A DNA stretch of 64,000 nt from positions 328,126 to 392,125 of the forward strand of contig NZ_MQUQ01000020.1 in assembly GCF_001953865.1 (NCBI RefSeq), written 5' to 3'. This stretch comes from Amycolatopsis coloradensis (lineage in GTDB: Bacteria > Actinomycetota > Actinomycetes > Mycobacteriales > Pseudonocardiaceae). The position numbers were made by a program, and so were the translations under genes. The notes beneath the pieces were generated by a model. The model saw nothing but the letters and a program-made list of their open reading frames with translations. It was not told where the DNA came from and ran no database searches. Positions 1 through 8,409 of this stretch are shown here, one piece after another (positions within the stretch are counted from its first letter, which is position 1; each line of letters opens with the position of its first letter).

Positions 1-1112
1 TCTTCTACGAGACGACGGGCACCACCGGGGCGGCCACGCCGTGTCCGCGCGACAACGTGGACAGTCTGGCCAACAACACGGCGCTGACCGTCCACTACGA
101 CACGATCTTCCGGCGGTACGGCGACGATCAGGTGATCGGCGTGTCCGGGCCGACCGAGTTGCACGCGTTCGGTGACACGTTCGGCGACGTGTGCCGGAAT
201 CTGGGCCTCGCCGTGGCGAAGATGTGGCCGCATTCGCCGATGGTCGGCTTCGACCGGGCGGTGGCGGTGCTGCGCGACCTGGGGATCACGGGGCTGTTCT
301 GCACACCGGGCATGGCGTTGTCGCTGGCGAAGCGGCTGCACGCGGCCGGGCTCGACCCGCGCCGGGATCTGCGGGTGCGGGTGCTGATGCTGACCGGCGA
401 GCTGGCGTCGCCGGAACTGCTGGCCAACATAGGTGAGTTGTGGGGCGCGCGGGCGTACAACGCGCTGTACGCCTCGCAGGAGGCGTCGGTGCTGGGCGCG
501 GCGGGTGAGGACGGCGGGCTGTACACGGCACCGCTGATCAACCACTACGAGGTCGTCGACCCGGCCACGGGCGAGCCTGCCACCGGAACCGGGGACGTGA
601 CACTCGGGGAACTCGTCGTCACCTCGCTGTACCAGGGCGCGAAGCCACTGGTGCGTTACCGCACGGGCGACCTGGTGCGCCTCACCCGCGGCGACGCCGG
701 TGCGACGCTGCCCGCCGACCGGCTGGAGGTGCTGGGCCGCACGCGGGACGAACTGGTCATCGGCGGACGGCGGATCAGTGGCTACGACCTGGAGAACCTG
801 CTGCTCGGCCACGTGCGGGGCTACCTGGACTACCAGGTGGTGCTCGACCGCGACGAGTCCGGCGCGGACCGGCTGTCGCTGCGCCTGGAGGCGGCCGCGG
901 ACGAGCCGCCGCGCGTCGATCCGGAGATCGCCGACCACTGCCGGGACGTACTGGGCGTCGAGGTGAGCGTGGGCCACGACAGGTTCGGCAGCATCACCGG
1001 CACGGGCGCGATGGTGAGCTGGAAGGCCGCCCGCGTGGTGGACAACCGGTCCGGCGCGGACACCGACGGGGAGACGGCCGCCGCGGCGTCCCTCGCCTCC
1101 GCGAGGACCTGA
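1..1112 (+). CDS. PaaK-like AMP-forming acyl/aryl adenylating enzyme, 5' partial
   Basis: The frame is open from base 3, so the true start lies upstream of the window. The first residues carry the nucleotide-binding loop of the ANL superfamily, TTGTTGAATP, encoded near bases 12-41. Further on come a YASQEAS segment, where phenylacetate-CoA ligases have their aromatic/glutamate motif, and VRYRTGDLV at about 655-680, the hinge motif that precedes the mobile C-terminal subdomain. The layout matches the PaaK/phenylacetate-CoA ligase branch, not acetyl-CoA synthetases. Such enzymes activate a carboxylic or amino acid as an adenylate and pass it to CoA or a carrier protein. It ends one base before the aminotransferase start, so it belongs to the downstream operon and may activate the amino acid made there (inference). 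The substrate cannot be read from sequence. Confidence 0.82.
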   Translation, partial: FYETTGTTGAATPCPRDNVDSLANNTALTVHYDTIFRRYGDDQVIGVSGPTELHAFGDTFGDVCRNLGLAVAKMWPHSPMVGFDRAVAVLRDLGITGLFCTPGMALSLAKRLHAAGLDPRRDLRVRVLMLTGELASPELLANIGELWGARAYNALYASQEASVLGAAGEDGGLYTAPLINHYEVVDPATGEPATGTGDVTLGELVVTSLYQGAKPLVRYRTGDLVRLTRGDAGATLPADRLEVLGRTRDELVIGGRRISGYDLENLLLGHVRGYLDYQVVLDRDESGADRLSLRLEAAADEPPRVDPEIADHCRDVLGVEVSVGHDRFGSITGTGAMVSWKAARVVDNRSGADTDGETAAAASLASART

Positions 1113-1113
1113 C

Positions 1114-2088
1114 GTGACCGCGGAGGTGTCGGACGGATCGCGGACCGAGGCGCGGCCCGCGACGACGGCGTGGGCGTACCACCTGGACGGTTTCGTACCG
1201 ATCGCCGAGGCCACGGTGCCGGTCACCACCCAGGGCCTGCACTACGGCACGGGCGTGTTCGAAGGCATCAGGGCGCATGTGGTGCCAGGACGGCCGGAGC
1301 TGGCGGTGTTCCGCCTGCGTGACCACCTGGAGCGGTTCGCGCGCTCGTGCCGGTTGCTGCGCATCGACCTGCCGCACGACGTGGACGAGCTGATGGCACT
1401 GGTCGTCGAACTGTTGTCCCGCAACGGGTCGGCGAGTGACACCTACATCAGGCCGTTGGCGTACAAGTACCGCCTGCTGCCAGGGACGCGGCCGGGGGTG
1501 TCGTTGCGCGGCAACTCCGACGCGTTGTCGGTGATCGCGTTCGCGCTGGGCGACTACTCGCCGACGGCGGGCGTGCGCTGCTCGATCAGCTCGTGGACCC
1601 GGCCGACCGGCCGGTCGCTTCCGGTGCGTGCCAAGGCGACCGGGGCCTACTTGAACAACGCGCTGGCCGTGGACGAAGCGCGGGCGGCGGGTTACGACGA
1701 CGCGATCCTGCTCAACGAGCGCGGTGGCGTGGCGGAGGCGAGCACGGCCAACGTGTTCGCCGTGCGCGGCGAAGAGCTGCTCACCCCACCGCCCGACGCC
1801 GACATCCTCGAAGGCATCACCCGCGACACCGTGCGGGTGCTCGCGGCGGAACTCGGCCTCGGCTACGCGGAACGGCCGCTGCAACCGGCCGACCTCCTGC
1901 TGGCGGACGAGGTCTTCCTCACCGGCACGGGCCTGGGGGTCACGCCCGTCGTCGAGATCGCGGGCCGGGATGTCGGCGACGGCGAACCCGGCCCCGTCAC
2001 CACCGGACTTCGGCGCCGCTACCACGACCTGGTGCGGGGCTCGGACGATCGGCACGAGCACTGGATCACCCGCGTGCGCGTGCCCTGA
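1114..2088 (+). CDS. Branched-chain-type aminotransferase (class IV PLP enzyme)
   Basis: The 324-residue product has class-IV aminotransferase landmarks in order: HYGTGVFEG near the N-terminus, RAKATGAYLNN with the probable Schiff-base lysine mid-protein, EASTANVF, LEGITRDTV and a GTGLGVTPV segment near the C-terminus. Length and motifs fit IlvE-like enzymes, which exchange an amino group between glutamate and 2-oxo acids. The GTG start lies two bases after the previous stop, indicating translational coupling. Sitting inside a biosynthetic operon next to a prephenate-decarboxylase homologue, it more likely aminates a pathway 2-oxo acid than serves housekeeping valine/leucine synthesis; that role is an inference. 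A D-amino-acid aminotransferase or aminodeoxychorismate lyase is less likely because of the length and the VFEG motif. Confidence 0.88.
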   Translation: MTAEVSDGSRTEARPATTAWAYHLDGFVPIAEATVPVTTQGLHYGTGVFEGIRAHVVPGRPELAVFRLRDHLERFARSCRLLRIDLPHDVDELMALVVELLSRNGSASDTYIRPLAYKYRLLPGTRPGVSLRGNSDALSVIAFALGDYSPTAGVRCSISSWTRPTGRSLPVRAKATGAYLNNALAVDEARAAGYDDAILLNERGGVAEASTANVFAVRGEELLTPPPDADILEGITRDTVRVLAAELGLGYAERPLQPADLLLADEVFLTGTGLGVTPVVEIAGRDVGDGEPGPVTTGLRRRYHDLVRGSDDRHEHWITRVRVP

Positions 2089-2107
2089 ACTGAATTGGGA
2101 GAGCGAC

Positions 2108-2716
2108 ATGTCTGTGGCAGAACCGGTGTTGTTGGCCGAACCTCGCCTGGCTGTCCTGTCGGGCGGCGACGTGCCCGTGAAGGCCGTCGGCACGCTGGGC
2201 CCGGCGGGGACGAGCAGCGAACAGGCGGCGCGCCACGTGTGGCGCACCTTCGGCGCCGACGGCCCGCCCGAGATCAGGCTTTTCGGCACCTACGAGGAAG
2301 CCGCGGACGCGTTGCGGGCCGGCGACGTGAGCCATGTCGTCGTGGCCAGCGCGTATTCCGGCGTCAACGACTACTACATGGACACCAGGCTGGCGCTGGC
2401 CAGCGCGTTCATCCGGGACACGCCGCTGTACGGCCTGGCGCGCCGCCGGGACCGGGAGGTGCTGACGGACCGGCCGCGCGTCGCCACGCACCCCGCGCCA
2501 CTGGCGCTGATCACCCAGCTGCTGCCGGAGCGGTTCTCCGGCCACGAGGCGGTCAAGGTGCACTCCACCAGCGCCGCCGCGATCGCCGTCCGCGACGGTT
2601 TGGTGGATCTGGCCCTCACGACGCAGCCGGCGGTGGCGGCGCACGACCTGGAGTTCGTCTCGCGCACCCGCACGATCCGGATGCTGTGGTCGGTGTTCGT
2701 CGCCGCCCGGGACTGA
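2108..2716 (+). CDS. BacA-like prephenate decarboxylase homologue
   Basis: This 202-residue protein has a prephenate-dehydratase-type fold without the C-terminal ACT domain. Visible motifs are GTLGPAGTSSEQAA (about residues 28-41), ASAYSGVNDYYMD, DTPLYGLA, HSTSAAAIAV and DGLVDLALTT, closing with HDLEFV. From memory these line up well with Bacillus BacA, a non-aromatizing prephenate decarboxylase of about 204 residues that makes dihydro-4-hydroxyphenylpyruvate in bacilysin synthesis; AerD and SalX are relatives. A true PheA would carry an ACT domain and be longer. The start is the ATG at 2108 behind GGGAG, and it sits 19 bases after the aminotransferase. Two aminotransferases in the same operon fit conversion of the decarboxylated keto acid to an amino acid (inference). 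Confidence 0.8.
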   Translation: MSVAEPVLLAEPRLAVLSGGDVPVKAVGTLGPAGTSSEQAARHVWRTFGADGPPEIRLFGTYEEAADALRAGDVSHVVVASAYSGVNDYYMDTRLALASAFIRDTPLYGLARRRDREVLTDRPRVATHPAPLALITQLLPERFSGHEAVKVHSTSAAAIAVRDGLVDLALTTQPAVAAHDLEFVSRTRTIRMLWSVFVAARD

Positions 2717-2726
2717 ACGGAGACAC

Positions 2727-3689
2727 ATGCTCTTCCTCGACGAACACGACGTCCACCGGCTGTACCCGGTCGACGCGGCGATCGACCTGATGGCGGAGGC
2801 GATGCGCCGCTACAGCGCGGGGCAGGTGAGCCAGCCGCTGCGCACGATCCTGCGCCCACCGACCGAAACGGGGCTGCTGGGCACCATGCCGTGCCACGTG
2901 GCCGGCGACGGCCACGCCGGGTTCGGCCTCAAGGCGATGGTTCTCAAACCGGAGAACCCCGCGCGTGGCCTGGATCTGCACATCGGGGTGGTGATGGTGT
3001 TCGACCCGGACACCGGACGACCGCTGGCCGTGATGGACGCGGGCGCGATCACCGCCACCCGCACGGCCGCCGTGTCGGCGGTGGCCACCGACGTGCTGGC
3101 ACCGCCCGACGCGGGCGACCTCGCCGTACTCGGCTCGGGTGTGCAAGGGCGCAGCCATCTGCGGGCGCTGGCCGTGGTGCGCAAGCTGCGGCGGGTCCGG
3201 GTGTGGTCGCGGACCCGCGCGCACGCCGAGGACTACCGCACGTGGGCCGAGGGCCTCGGCATCGACGTGGAGGTCGCGCCGGACGTGCGGTCGGCGCTCG
3301 CCGGGGCGGATCTGGTGTGCACGACCACCGCGGCCCGCGAACCGATCGTCGAGGCGGACTGGGTGGCGCCCGGCGCGCACCTCAATGTGGTGGGCGGCTC
3401 GTTCGCCGACGCGCGCGAGCTGTCGTCGGAGACCGTGGCCGGTGCGGCGGTGTTCGTGGACAGCCGGGAATCGGCGGCGGCCGAGTCCGGTGACCTGCGC
3501 GCCCCGCTGGCCGAGGGCCTGATCGGGCCGGAGCACGTGCGGGCCGAACTCGGCGAAGTGCTGCTCGGGCGGCATCCCGGCCGGGGCGGTCCGGACGAGA
3601 CCACGCTCTACAAGTCGCTCGGTTTGGCCGTCCAGGACACCATGTCGGGCTTCTACGTGGCCCGCGCCGCGCTGGAGGAGACGTCGTGA
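2727..3689 (+). CDS. Ornithine cyclodeaminase / mu-crystallin family NAD(P)-dependent enzyme
   Basis: The 320-residue protein shows the family layout: an N-terminal dimerisation half with the substrate-binding segment FGLKAMVLKPEN, then MDAGAITATRTAA, then a Rossmann domain beginning VLGSGVQGRSHLRAL at about residue 131. Family members include ornithine cyclodeaminase, ketimine reductases, alanine dehydrogenase and SbnB-type enzymes, all working through imine chemistry with NAD(P). The ATG follows GGAGA by a few bases and begins ten bases after the BacA-like gene. The last four bases overlap the next gene. In this operon it could reduce or form an imine on an amino-acid intermediate, or supply a second non-proteinogenic amino acid; the sequence does not decide between these. 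Confidence 0.85.
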   Translation: MLFLDEHDVHRLYPVDAAIDLMAEAMRRYSAGQVSQPLRTILRPPTETGLLGTMPCHVAGDGHAGFGLKAMVLKPENPARGLDLHIGVVMVFDPDTGRPLAVMDAGAITATRTAAVSAVATDVLAPPDAGDLAVLGSGVQGRSHLRALAVVRKLRRVRVWSRTRAHAEDYRTWAEGLGIDVEVAPDVRSALAGADLVCTTTAAREPIVEADWVAPGAHLNVVGGSFADARELSSETVAGAAVFVDSRESAAAESGDLRAPLAEGLIGPEHVRAELGEVLLGRHPGRGGPDETTLYKSLGLAVQDTMSGFYVARAALEETS

Positions 3690-4747
3690 CCCCGGTTCCC
3701 CGCGCGGCACTGGACGAGGTGCCGCTGTACGTGCCGAAACCACCGGTGGCCAGGGCGGAGGGCGTGTCGCATCGGTTGTTCCTCAACGAGAACCCTTACG
3801 CGCCACTGCCTTCGGTGCTGGCGGAGATCTCGCGGGCGGCGCTGACCGCGCACCACTATCCGGAGATCGTGCCGGGCGAACTGGTGGCGGCACTCGCCGC
3901 GCGGCTGGGCGTGCCGGAGAGCGACGTGGTGACCGGTCCGGGTTCGGTGGGGATCTACCAGCAGGTGGCGCAGGCGATTTTGGAGCCGGGCGACGAGGTC
4001 GTGTACGCGTGGCCGTCGTTCGAGGCGTTCCCGATCGTGGCCCGGATCGCCGGGGCGCGGCCGGTACCGGTGCCGCTGCGGGACGGAGTGCACGACCTGG
4101 CGGCGATCGCGGACCGCGTCACGCCGCGCACGCGGGCCGTGTTCCTCTGCGATCCCAACAATCCGACCGGTACGTCCGTCGACGCGGACGGGTTGTCGGC
4201 GTTCCTGTCCGCCGTGCCCGAGTCGGTGCTGGTGGTGCTGGACGAGGCGTACCGCGAGTACAGCACGTCGGCGGTGGACGGCGTCGAGCTGTACCGCGAG
4301 TACCCGAACGTGGTGGCGCTGCGGACATTCTCGAAGGCGTACGGCTTGGCGGGGCTGCGCGTGGGTTACGGAGTGGCGCGACCGGCGATCAGCGCGGCCC
4401 TGCGCAAATGCGCCGTTCCGTGCGGCGTCGGCGGGATCGGGGTCCGCGCGGCACTGGCCTCTCTCGCGGCGGAGCCGGAGTTGTCGGAACGGGTGGCCAC
4501 GCTCAAGGCGGACCGGGACGCTTTGCGCGCGGCACTGGTGGAACGCGGTGTGCCGGTGCCGCCCAGCGACACGAACTTCCTTTGGCTGCCACTGGAATCC
4601 CGGGCGGACGAGGTGGCCGCGGTACTGGAGCGGGCCGGTCTGCTGACCCGCCTGTACCCCGGCGTCGGCATCCGCCTGACGGTCGGGACGGCGGAGGCCA
4701 ACGCCGCCGTCGTCGGCGTGCTGGAGACGGTTTTCGCCGCGGCATGA
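3686..4747 (+). CDS. HisC-like class I/II aminotransferase
   Basis: The 353-residue product has fold-type-I PLP aminotransferase motifs: LNENPYAP near the N-terminus, CDPNNPTGT, DEAYREY and RTFSKAYGLAGLRVGYG with the Schiff-base lysine. These are typical of histidinol-phosphate aminotransferases and relatives that act on aromatic or prephenate-derived keto acids. The GTG start overlaps the preceding stop (GTGA), the hallmark of a coupled operon. No other histidine genes are nearby, so a dedicated pathway role is more likely than histidine synthesis (inference). In bacilysin biosynthesis a BacA product is aminated by the aminotransferase BacF, which is a functional precedent for this pairing, though BacF is not necessarily the closest homologue. 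Confidence 0.87.
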   Translation: MTPVPRAALDEVPLYVPKPPVARAEGVSHRLFLNENPYAPLPSVLAEISRAALTAHHYPEIVPGELVAALAARLGVPESDVVTGPGSVGIYQQVAQAILEPGDEVVYAWPSFEAFPIVARIAGARPVPVPLRDGVHDLAAIADRVTPRTRAVFLCDPNNPTGTSVDADGLSAFLSAVPESVLVVLDEAYREYSTSAVDGVELYREYPNVVALRTFSKAYGLAGLRVGYGVARPAISAALRKCAVPCGVGGIGVRAALASLAAEPELSERVATLKADRDALRAALVERGVPVPPSDTNFLWLPLESRADEVAAVLERAGLLTRLYPGVGIRLTVGTAEANAAVVGVLETVFAAA

Positions 4748-4756
4748 GGGACAGCC

Positions 4757-4803
4757 GAGCGGGGAAGATTCCGGACGTCGAACGCCCGGAATCTTCCCCG
4801 CTC
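4757..4803 (+). terminator. Perfect 18-bp hairpin at operon end, also a dispersed repeat
   Basis: Arms 4757-4774 and 4786-4803 are perfectly complementary over 18 bp with an 11-base loop. It starts ten bases after the hisC-like stop and lies between it and the converging DUF2000 gene, so it can terminate in both directions. There is no T-tract, as is usual in actinobacteria. A degenerate relative in the opposite orientation lies at 8300-8333. Confidence 0.75.
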
Positions 4804-4856
4804 GAGCTTTCCCGCATCGACTGAAACTCCTGTTCAGCCCGGCGCAGTCTCGATAC

Positions 4857-5276
4857 TCAGCGATACAGCGCGAAACTGCCCACGAGTTTGTCCACCGCTT
4901 TGCGTGGCCCCGCGACGGCAACGCCCACGTAGGGCAGTTCGGCCGTGCCGCTTTCGGACATGCGTGAGGTGTACTCGTCGTAGGTGCGTGAAGTCTGCGC
5001 CGTGCGCGTGAAATCGACGACGAACACCGACGGCACCGCCGCCGCCCGCACCACGAGCGAGGCCAGCGTTTCCGTGTCGCCCTTGAGGATCGGCACGGGG
5101 ATGCTGGTGATACCCCGGTGCACGAACCCGTCCGCGTCCTTGACGTCGTCGCCGAGCACGCCGTCCACGTGCCTGCCGACGGTGAGGGAGAGGATGGCCG
5201 CCGTGTTGAGCGCCAAGCCGACGGGCAACTCCCCATCGACAACGATCACACATTTTTCCGGTGCGTCAATCGCCAT
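4857..5276 (-). CDS. DUF2000 family protein
   Basis: The 139-residue soluble protein opens with KCVIVVDGELPVGLALNTAA, the typical start of DUF2000 proteins, and has a GVAVAGPRKAVDKLVGSF end. The family is small, widespread and of unknown biochemical function; the fold has been compared with peptidyl-tRNA hydrolase-like proteins. The ATG at 5276 sits behind a GGTGG-type site. It converges on the biosynthetic operon and is divergent from the receptor-channel gene. No membrane segment or signal peptide is visible. Function unknown. Confidence 0.72.
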   Translation of the reverse strand: MAIDAPEKCVIVVDGELPVGLALNTAAILSLTVGRHVDGVLGDDVKDADGFVHRGITSIPVPILKGDTETLASLVVRAAAVPSVFVVDFTRTAQTSRTYDEYTSRMSESGTAELPYVGVAVAGPRKAVDKLVGSFALYR

Positions 5277-5683
5277 GATTCCACCTTACCAATGGTGATC
5301 CCGGCCGATTTCGAGGCGTCCTCGAACCGAACCGGCGGGGGAGCGCGGGTACGTGGTCGCGCCGTGGCGTTCGGCGACCTGCCGGGCCGCCTCCACGATC
5401 GCCAGGTTCGCCGCGCCGGCACATCGCGTTCAGGGCTTCGCGCGCGGCGGCTCTCTTCGATACCGGTGCCGTCGACTATCCCGTCCTCACTCGCTTTCAC
5501 GAAGACCGCACCGGTGAATTCACGGCGGCCAAAAGGCGCCGGACGCGAAAAACCGGCGGCCGGATGAAGTCCCGGCTGCCAAATATCGATGAAATACCAG
5601 ACCCGCCGAATGCGTGGGGCGAGGTTTCTCGATCGGGTGGCGGACGGCTGTTTACGGTGGGCGCACCAGTTGATCAACGCCTC
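5277..5683. other. Divergent intergenic region, no gene seen
   Basis: About 400 bases separate the DUF2000 start from the receptor-channel start. Both flanking genes read outward, so promoters for both should lie here. I see no convincing protein, RNA gene or long inverted repeat. An in-frame ATG at 5589 is an alternative start for the downstream gene but has no good ribosome-binding site. Confidence 0.5.
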
Positions 5684-5688
5684 GGAGG
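5684..5688 (+). promoter_or_regulatory. Ribosome-binding site that fixes the receptor-channel start
   Basis: GGAGG at 5684-5688 is followed eight bases later by TTG at 5697. This is the best-placed site in the region and favours the TTG start over the upstream ATG at 5589. Confidence 0.65.
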
Positions 5689-5696
5689 TCCGAATC

Positions 5697-8258
5697 TTGC
5701 CGGAGAGGTCTGACACGGCGGCCACCCTCACCCATCAGGCGATCGAGCTGGGTGAGTCGGATCCGGTGCGTGCCCGCGAACTGCTGGGCGCCGCCCTCGC
5801 GCAGGACTACGACTACGAGCCCGCGTGGCGCTGGCTCGCCGAGCTGGTCACCGACGACGGCGAGCGGCGGTTCTGTCTCGACCGGGCCTACGCGATCAAG
5901 GTCGATTCGGCGACCGCCCGCGCCCGCAGGGCGGTGGCGGCCGTTCCGGCGACGCCGCCCGCCGAGGTCGCCGATCTGATCGACCCGTCGCCGCCCGCCA
6001 CGGCCACGGTCGTACCCGGCCGCGGTCGCACGACACGGTGGGTCGCCGTCGGCGCGGTCGTGGTCGTCCTGCTCTCGGTACTCGGGGTGTGGGCGGCGTC
6101 GGGGGACGATCGGGTCGAGCCGGTCCAGGTGGCGCTGGTGGCGGGAATGACCGGGGACAACGCCGTGGCGGCGTCGCATATGGAGCGCGCGGTGCGGATG
6201 CACCTCGACACCGTCAACGCCGAGGGCGGCGTCGACGGGCGTCCGGTGGAACTGCTCGTCTACGACGACGAGGACACCGTGGCCACGGCTGTCGGCATCG
6301 CGCGGCGGATCGTCCGCGAGAACAAGGTGATGTACGTGATCGGGCACGCCGGCAGCGACACCTCGCTCGCGGCGGCACCGATCTACCGGGAGGCCGGGAT
6401 CCCGGCCGTCACCCCGTCGGCGGGCGCGTCGAAGATCACCGACGACAGCGACTGGTATTTCCGCAGCATGTTCGGCAACCGGACGCAGAGCGACTTCCTC
6501 TCCGTCTACATCTCGCGTGTCCTCGGTGCGGCCACCGCGGCCGTCGTGCACGAGGAGGACGAGGACGGCCGGTCCGGCCGGGAGACCTTCCTGGAGTCGT
6601 TCGGCGAATTCGGCCGCGTGACCGCCGATCTGCCGATCGCCATGGGCCCGGAAGCGCGCGCGGCGTCGGTCCGGGCCGCGATCACCGAACTCAGGACACA
6701 CGACCCGCGTGAACCGATTCTGCTCGCCGTCAAGGAGAAGAGCGGCCTGGAGCTGATCGAGGGGCTGCGTTCGGCAGGCGTCACGGCGCCCGTCGTCGGT
6801 GTCTCGGCGCTCAGCTCGCGGGCCTTCCACGCCTCCCTGGTCGACGCGGAACGGAAGCGGGGCCTGCCGGGCTCGCTCACCGGGAACCTGTTCATGGGGA
6901 CACCGCTGGCCCACGATTCGCTGTCCGGGCCCGCCCAGGTCTGGGCCGACAGTTACGAGCGGCGCTACGGGGAACGTCCGCAGTGGCAGGCCGCGACGGC
7001 CCGGCAAGCCGTCAACGTCGGCTTGCACGCGATGCGCGTCGGAAACCTCGACTTCGGCGAGGAACACCGCGAGCAGGACCGCAAACGGGTGCGCGACACG
7101 ATGGCGTCGTTGAAGGACAAGAAGAACTCCTTCCCGGCGCTGCTGGGACCGTTGTACTTCACCGCGAGCGGGTCGGCACAGATGGCGGTGTCCGTGGTGA
7201 CCAGCGACGGGGCGCGGTTCGTCTCGGCGCCGACCCAGTTCACGATCCACGAGCCGCCGACCGAGGACTCCCTGAGGGCCGATGTGGCGGAGGGCACCGT
7301 CATCGCGGTCAAGAACCGGTACCTCAGCCGCCGTCAGGTCGTGGCCACCGGGATCAACATCAACGAGATCCGCGAACTGGACACCGCGGCTGGCACCTAC
7401 TTCGTCGACTTCTTCGTCTGGCTGAAGTACACCGGCGGCCACGTCGCGGCCGACGTGCAGTTCGTGAACGCGGTCCGCCCCGATCTGACGCTCGGGGAGC
7501 CGCTGCGCGACGTCACCGAGAACGGGCGCACCTACCGCCTCTACCGGGTGGCCGACCGCTTCAAGAGCGCACTGGAGTTCCGGGACTTCCCGTTCGACCG
7601 GCAGCGGCTCACCGTCCTGATGCAGAACCGGACCCAGACCGCCGACCAGGTTTCGTACGTGACCGACAAGGAGATCCTCGACCAAGACCCGGAGGTCTAC
7701 CTGCGCAGCGGCGCCGATGCGACCGCCGACATCAACCAGGTGCCGAACTGGGTCGCCTCGTCGGTCCGGTTCTACCGGCAGACCGTCGGCAGCAGTGACG
7801 CGCTGGGTGACGGCCAGGCCACCGGGACCACGGCCGGCATCTACTACAGCCAGTACGCGGGTGAGATCGTGCTCAAGCGGGACACCGTGCCGTTCCTGAT
7901 CAAGAACCTGCTGCCGCTGGTGCTGCTGATCAGCGTCACGTTCCTGTGCCTGTTCTTCAAACCGGCCGACGACCGGGCCGCCGTGTCGATGGGCGTCACC
8001 GCGATACTGAGCACCGCGGTCCTGCTCAACAACGTGACCTCCCAGCTCCCTTCGGTCAGTTACATCGTGGCCTTGGAATGGGGCTACTACTCGTTCATCC
8101 TGCTCGCCGGGATCTGCGTCCTGATCACCATGGTGCGCAAACGCCTCGCCGTGACGAAACGCGACGACGCCGAACAAGCCCTGAGCAGAGCCGCCCGTAT
8201 CGGTTACCCCGTCTACCTTCTGGCGGTCGTGGCCTGCTTCGCGGTCATCTACGCGTGA
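5697..8258 (+). CDS. Periplasmic-binding domain fused to a pentameric ligand-gated ion channel
   Basis: From the TTG at 5697 the product has 853 residues. Residues 1-100 look like a cytosolic TPR-type helical segment (ARELLGAAL, DYEPAWRWLAEL). A membrane helix follows at about 113-135. Residues about 140-515 are a type-1 periplasmic binding domain of the branched-chain amino-acid receptor kind (VALVAGMTGDN, EGGVDGRPVELLVYDDE, IGHAGSDTSLAAAP). Residues about 525-732 are the beta-rich extracellular domain of pro-loop receptors, with the diagnostic FPFD at 631-634. Four helices close the protein: about 733-757, 761-783 (VTAILSTAVLLNNVTSQLP), 788-812 and 833-853. The first helix puts both sensor domains outside, consistent with the channel's topology. 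It is probably a homopentameric channel gated by a small extracellular ligand (inference). It is transcribed alone. Confidence 0.85.
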   Translation: MPERSDTAATLTHQAIELGESDPVRARELLGAALAQDYDYEPAWRWLAELVTDDGERRFCLDRAYAIKVDSATARARRAVAAVPATPPAEVADLIDPSPPATATVVPGRGRTTRWVAVGAVVVVLLSVLGVWAASGDDRVEPVQVALVAGMTGDNAVAASHMERAVRMHLDTVNAEGGVDGRPVELLVYDDEDTVATAVGIARRIVRENKVMYVIGHAGSDTSLAAAPIYREAGIPAVTPSAGASKITDDSDWYFRSMFGNRTQSDFLSVYISRVLGAATAAVVHEEDEDGRSGRETFLESFGEFGRVTADLPIAMGPEARAASVRAAITELRTHDPREPILLAVKEKSGLELIEGLRSAGVTAPVVGVSALSSRAFHASLVDAERKRGLPGSLTGNLFMGTPLAHDSLSGPAQVWADSYERRYGERPQWQAATARQAVNVGLHAMRVGNLDFGEEHREQDRKRVRDTMASLKDKKNSFPALLGPLYFTASGSAQMAVSVVTSDGARFVSAPTQFTIHEPPTEDSLRADVAEGTVIAVKNRYLSRRQVVATGININEIRELDTAAGTYFVDFFVWLKYTGGHVAADVQFVNAVRPDLTLGEPLRDVTENGRTYRLYRVADRFKSALEFRDFPFDRQRLTVLMQNRTQTADQVSYVTDKEILDQDPEVYLRSGADATADINQVPNWVASSVRFYRQTVGSSDALGDGQATGTTAGIYYSQYAGEIVLKRDTVPFLIKNLLPLVLLISVTFLCLFFKPADDRAAVSMGVTAILSTAVLLNNVTSQLPSVSYIVALEWGYYSFILLAGICVLITMVRKRLAVTKRDDAEQALSRAARIGYPVYLLAVVACFAVIYA

Positions 8259-8299
8259 GGTCGTGAGTGGTAGAAAGCGGCCCGAGGGTCGACGGTGGA

Positions 8300-8333
8300 G
8301 GAATCAGGACGTTCAGCGTCCCGGATCTTTCCC
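8300..8333. repeat. Degenerate copy of the 4757-4803 palindromic element
   Basis: Read on the - strand this 34-base stretch begins GGGAAAGATCCGGGACG and matches the left part of the hairpin at 4761-4800 with few changes. A 5-bp GGACG/CGTCC stem remains around a TTCAG loop. It lies between the 3' ends of the converging receptor-channel and WYL genes and may act as a weak terminator. Confidence 0.5.
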
Positions 8334-8409
8334 ACTCGCCCCCTTACTGCATCAACATCACGAAGCCGGACTCCCCAGAGCCACCCGCCCACGGACACGA
8401 CATTGCCGC

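Noticed and set aside
3686..4747. Housekeeping hisC
   Set aside because: No other histidine genes are present and it is translationally coupled to a secondary-metabolism-type operon, so no symbol is assigned.
5589..5696. Upstream ATG as start of the receptor-channel gene
   Set aside because: It adds 36 residues without homology-like features and has no ribosome-binding site; GGAGG sits ideally before TTG 5697.
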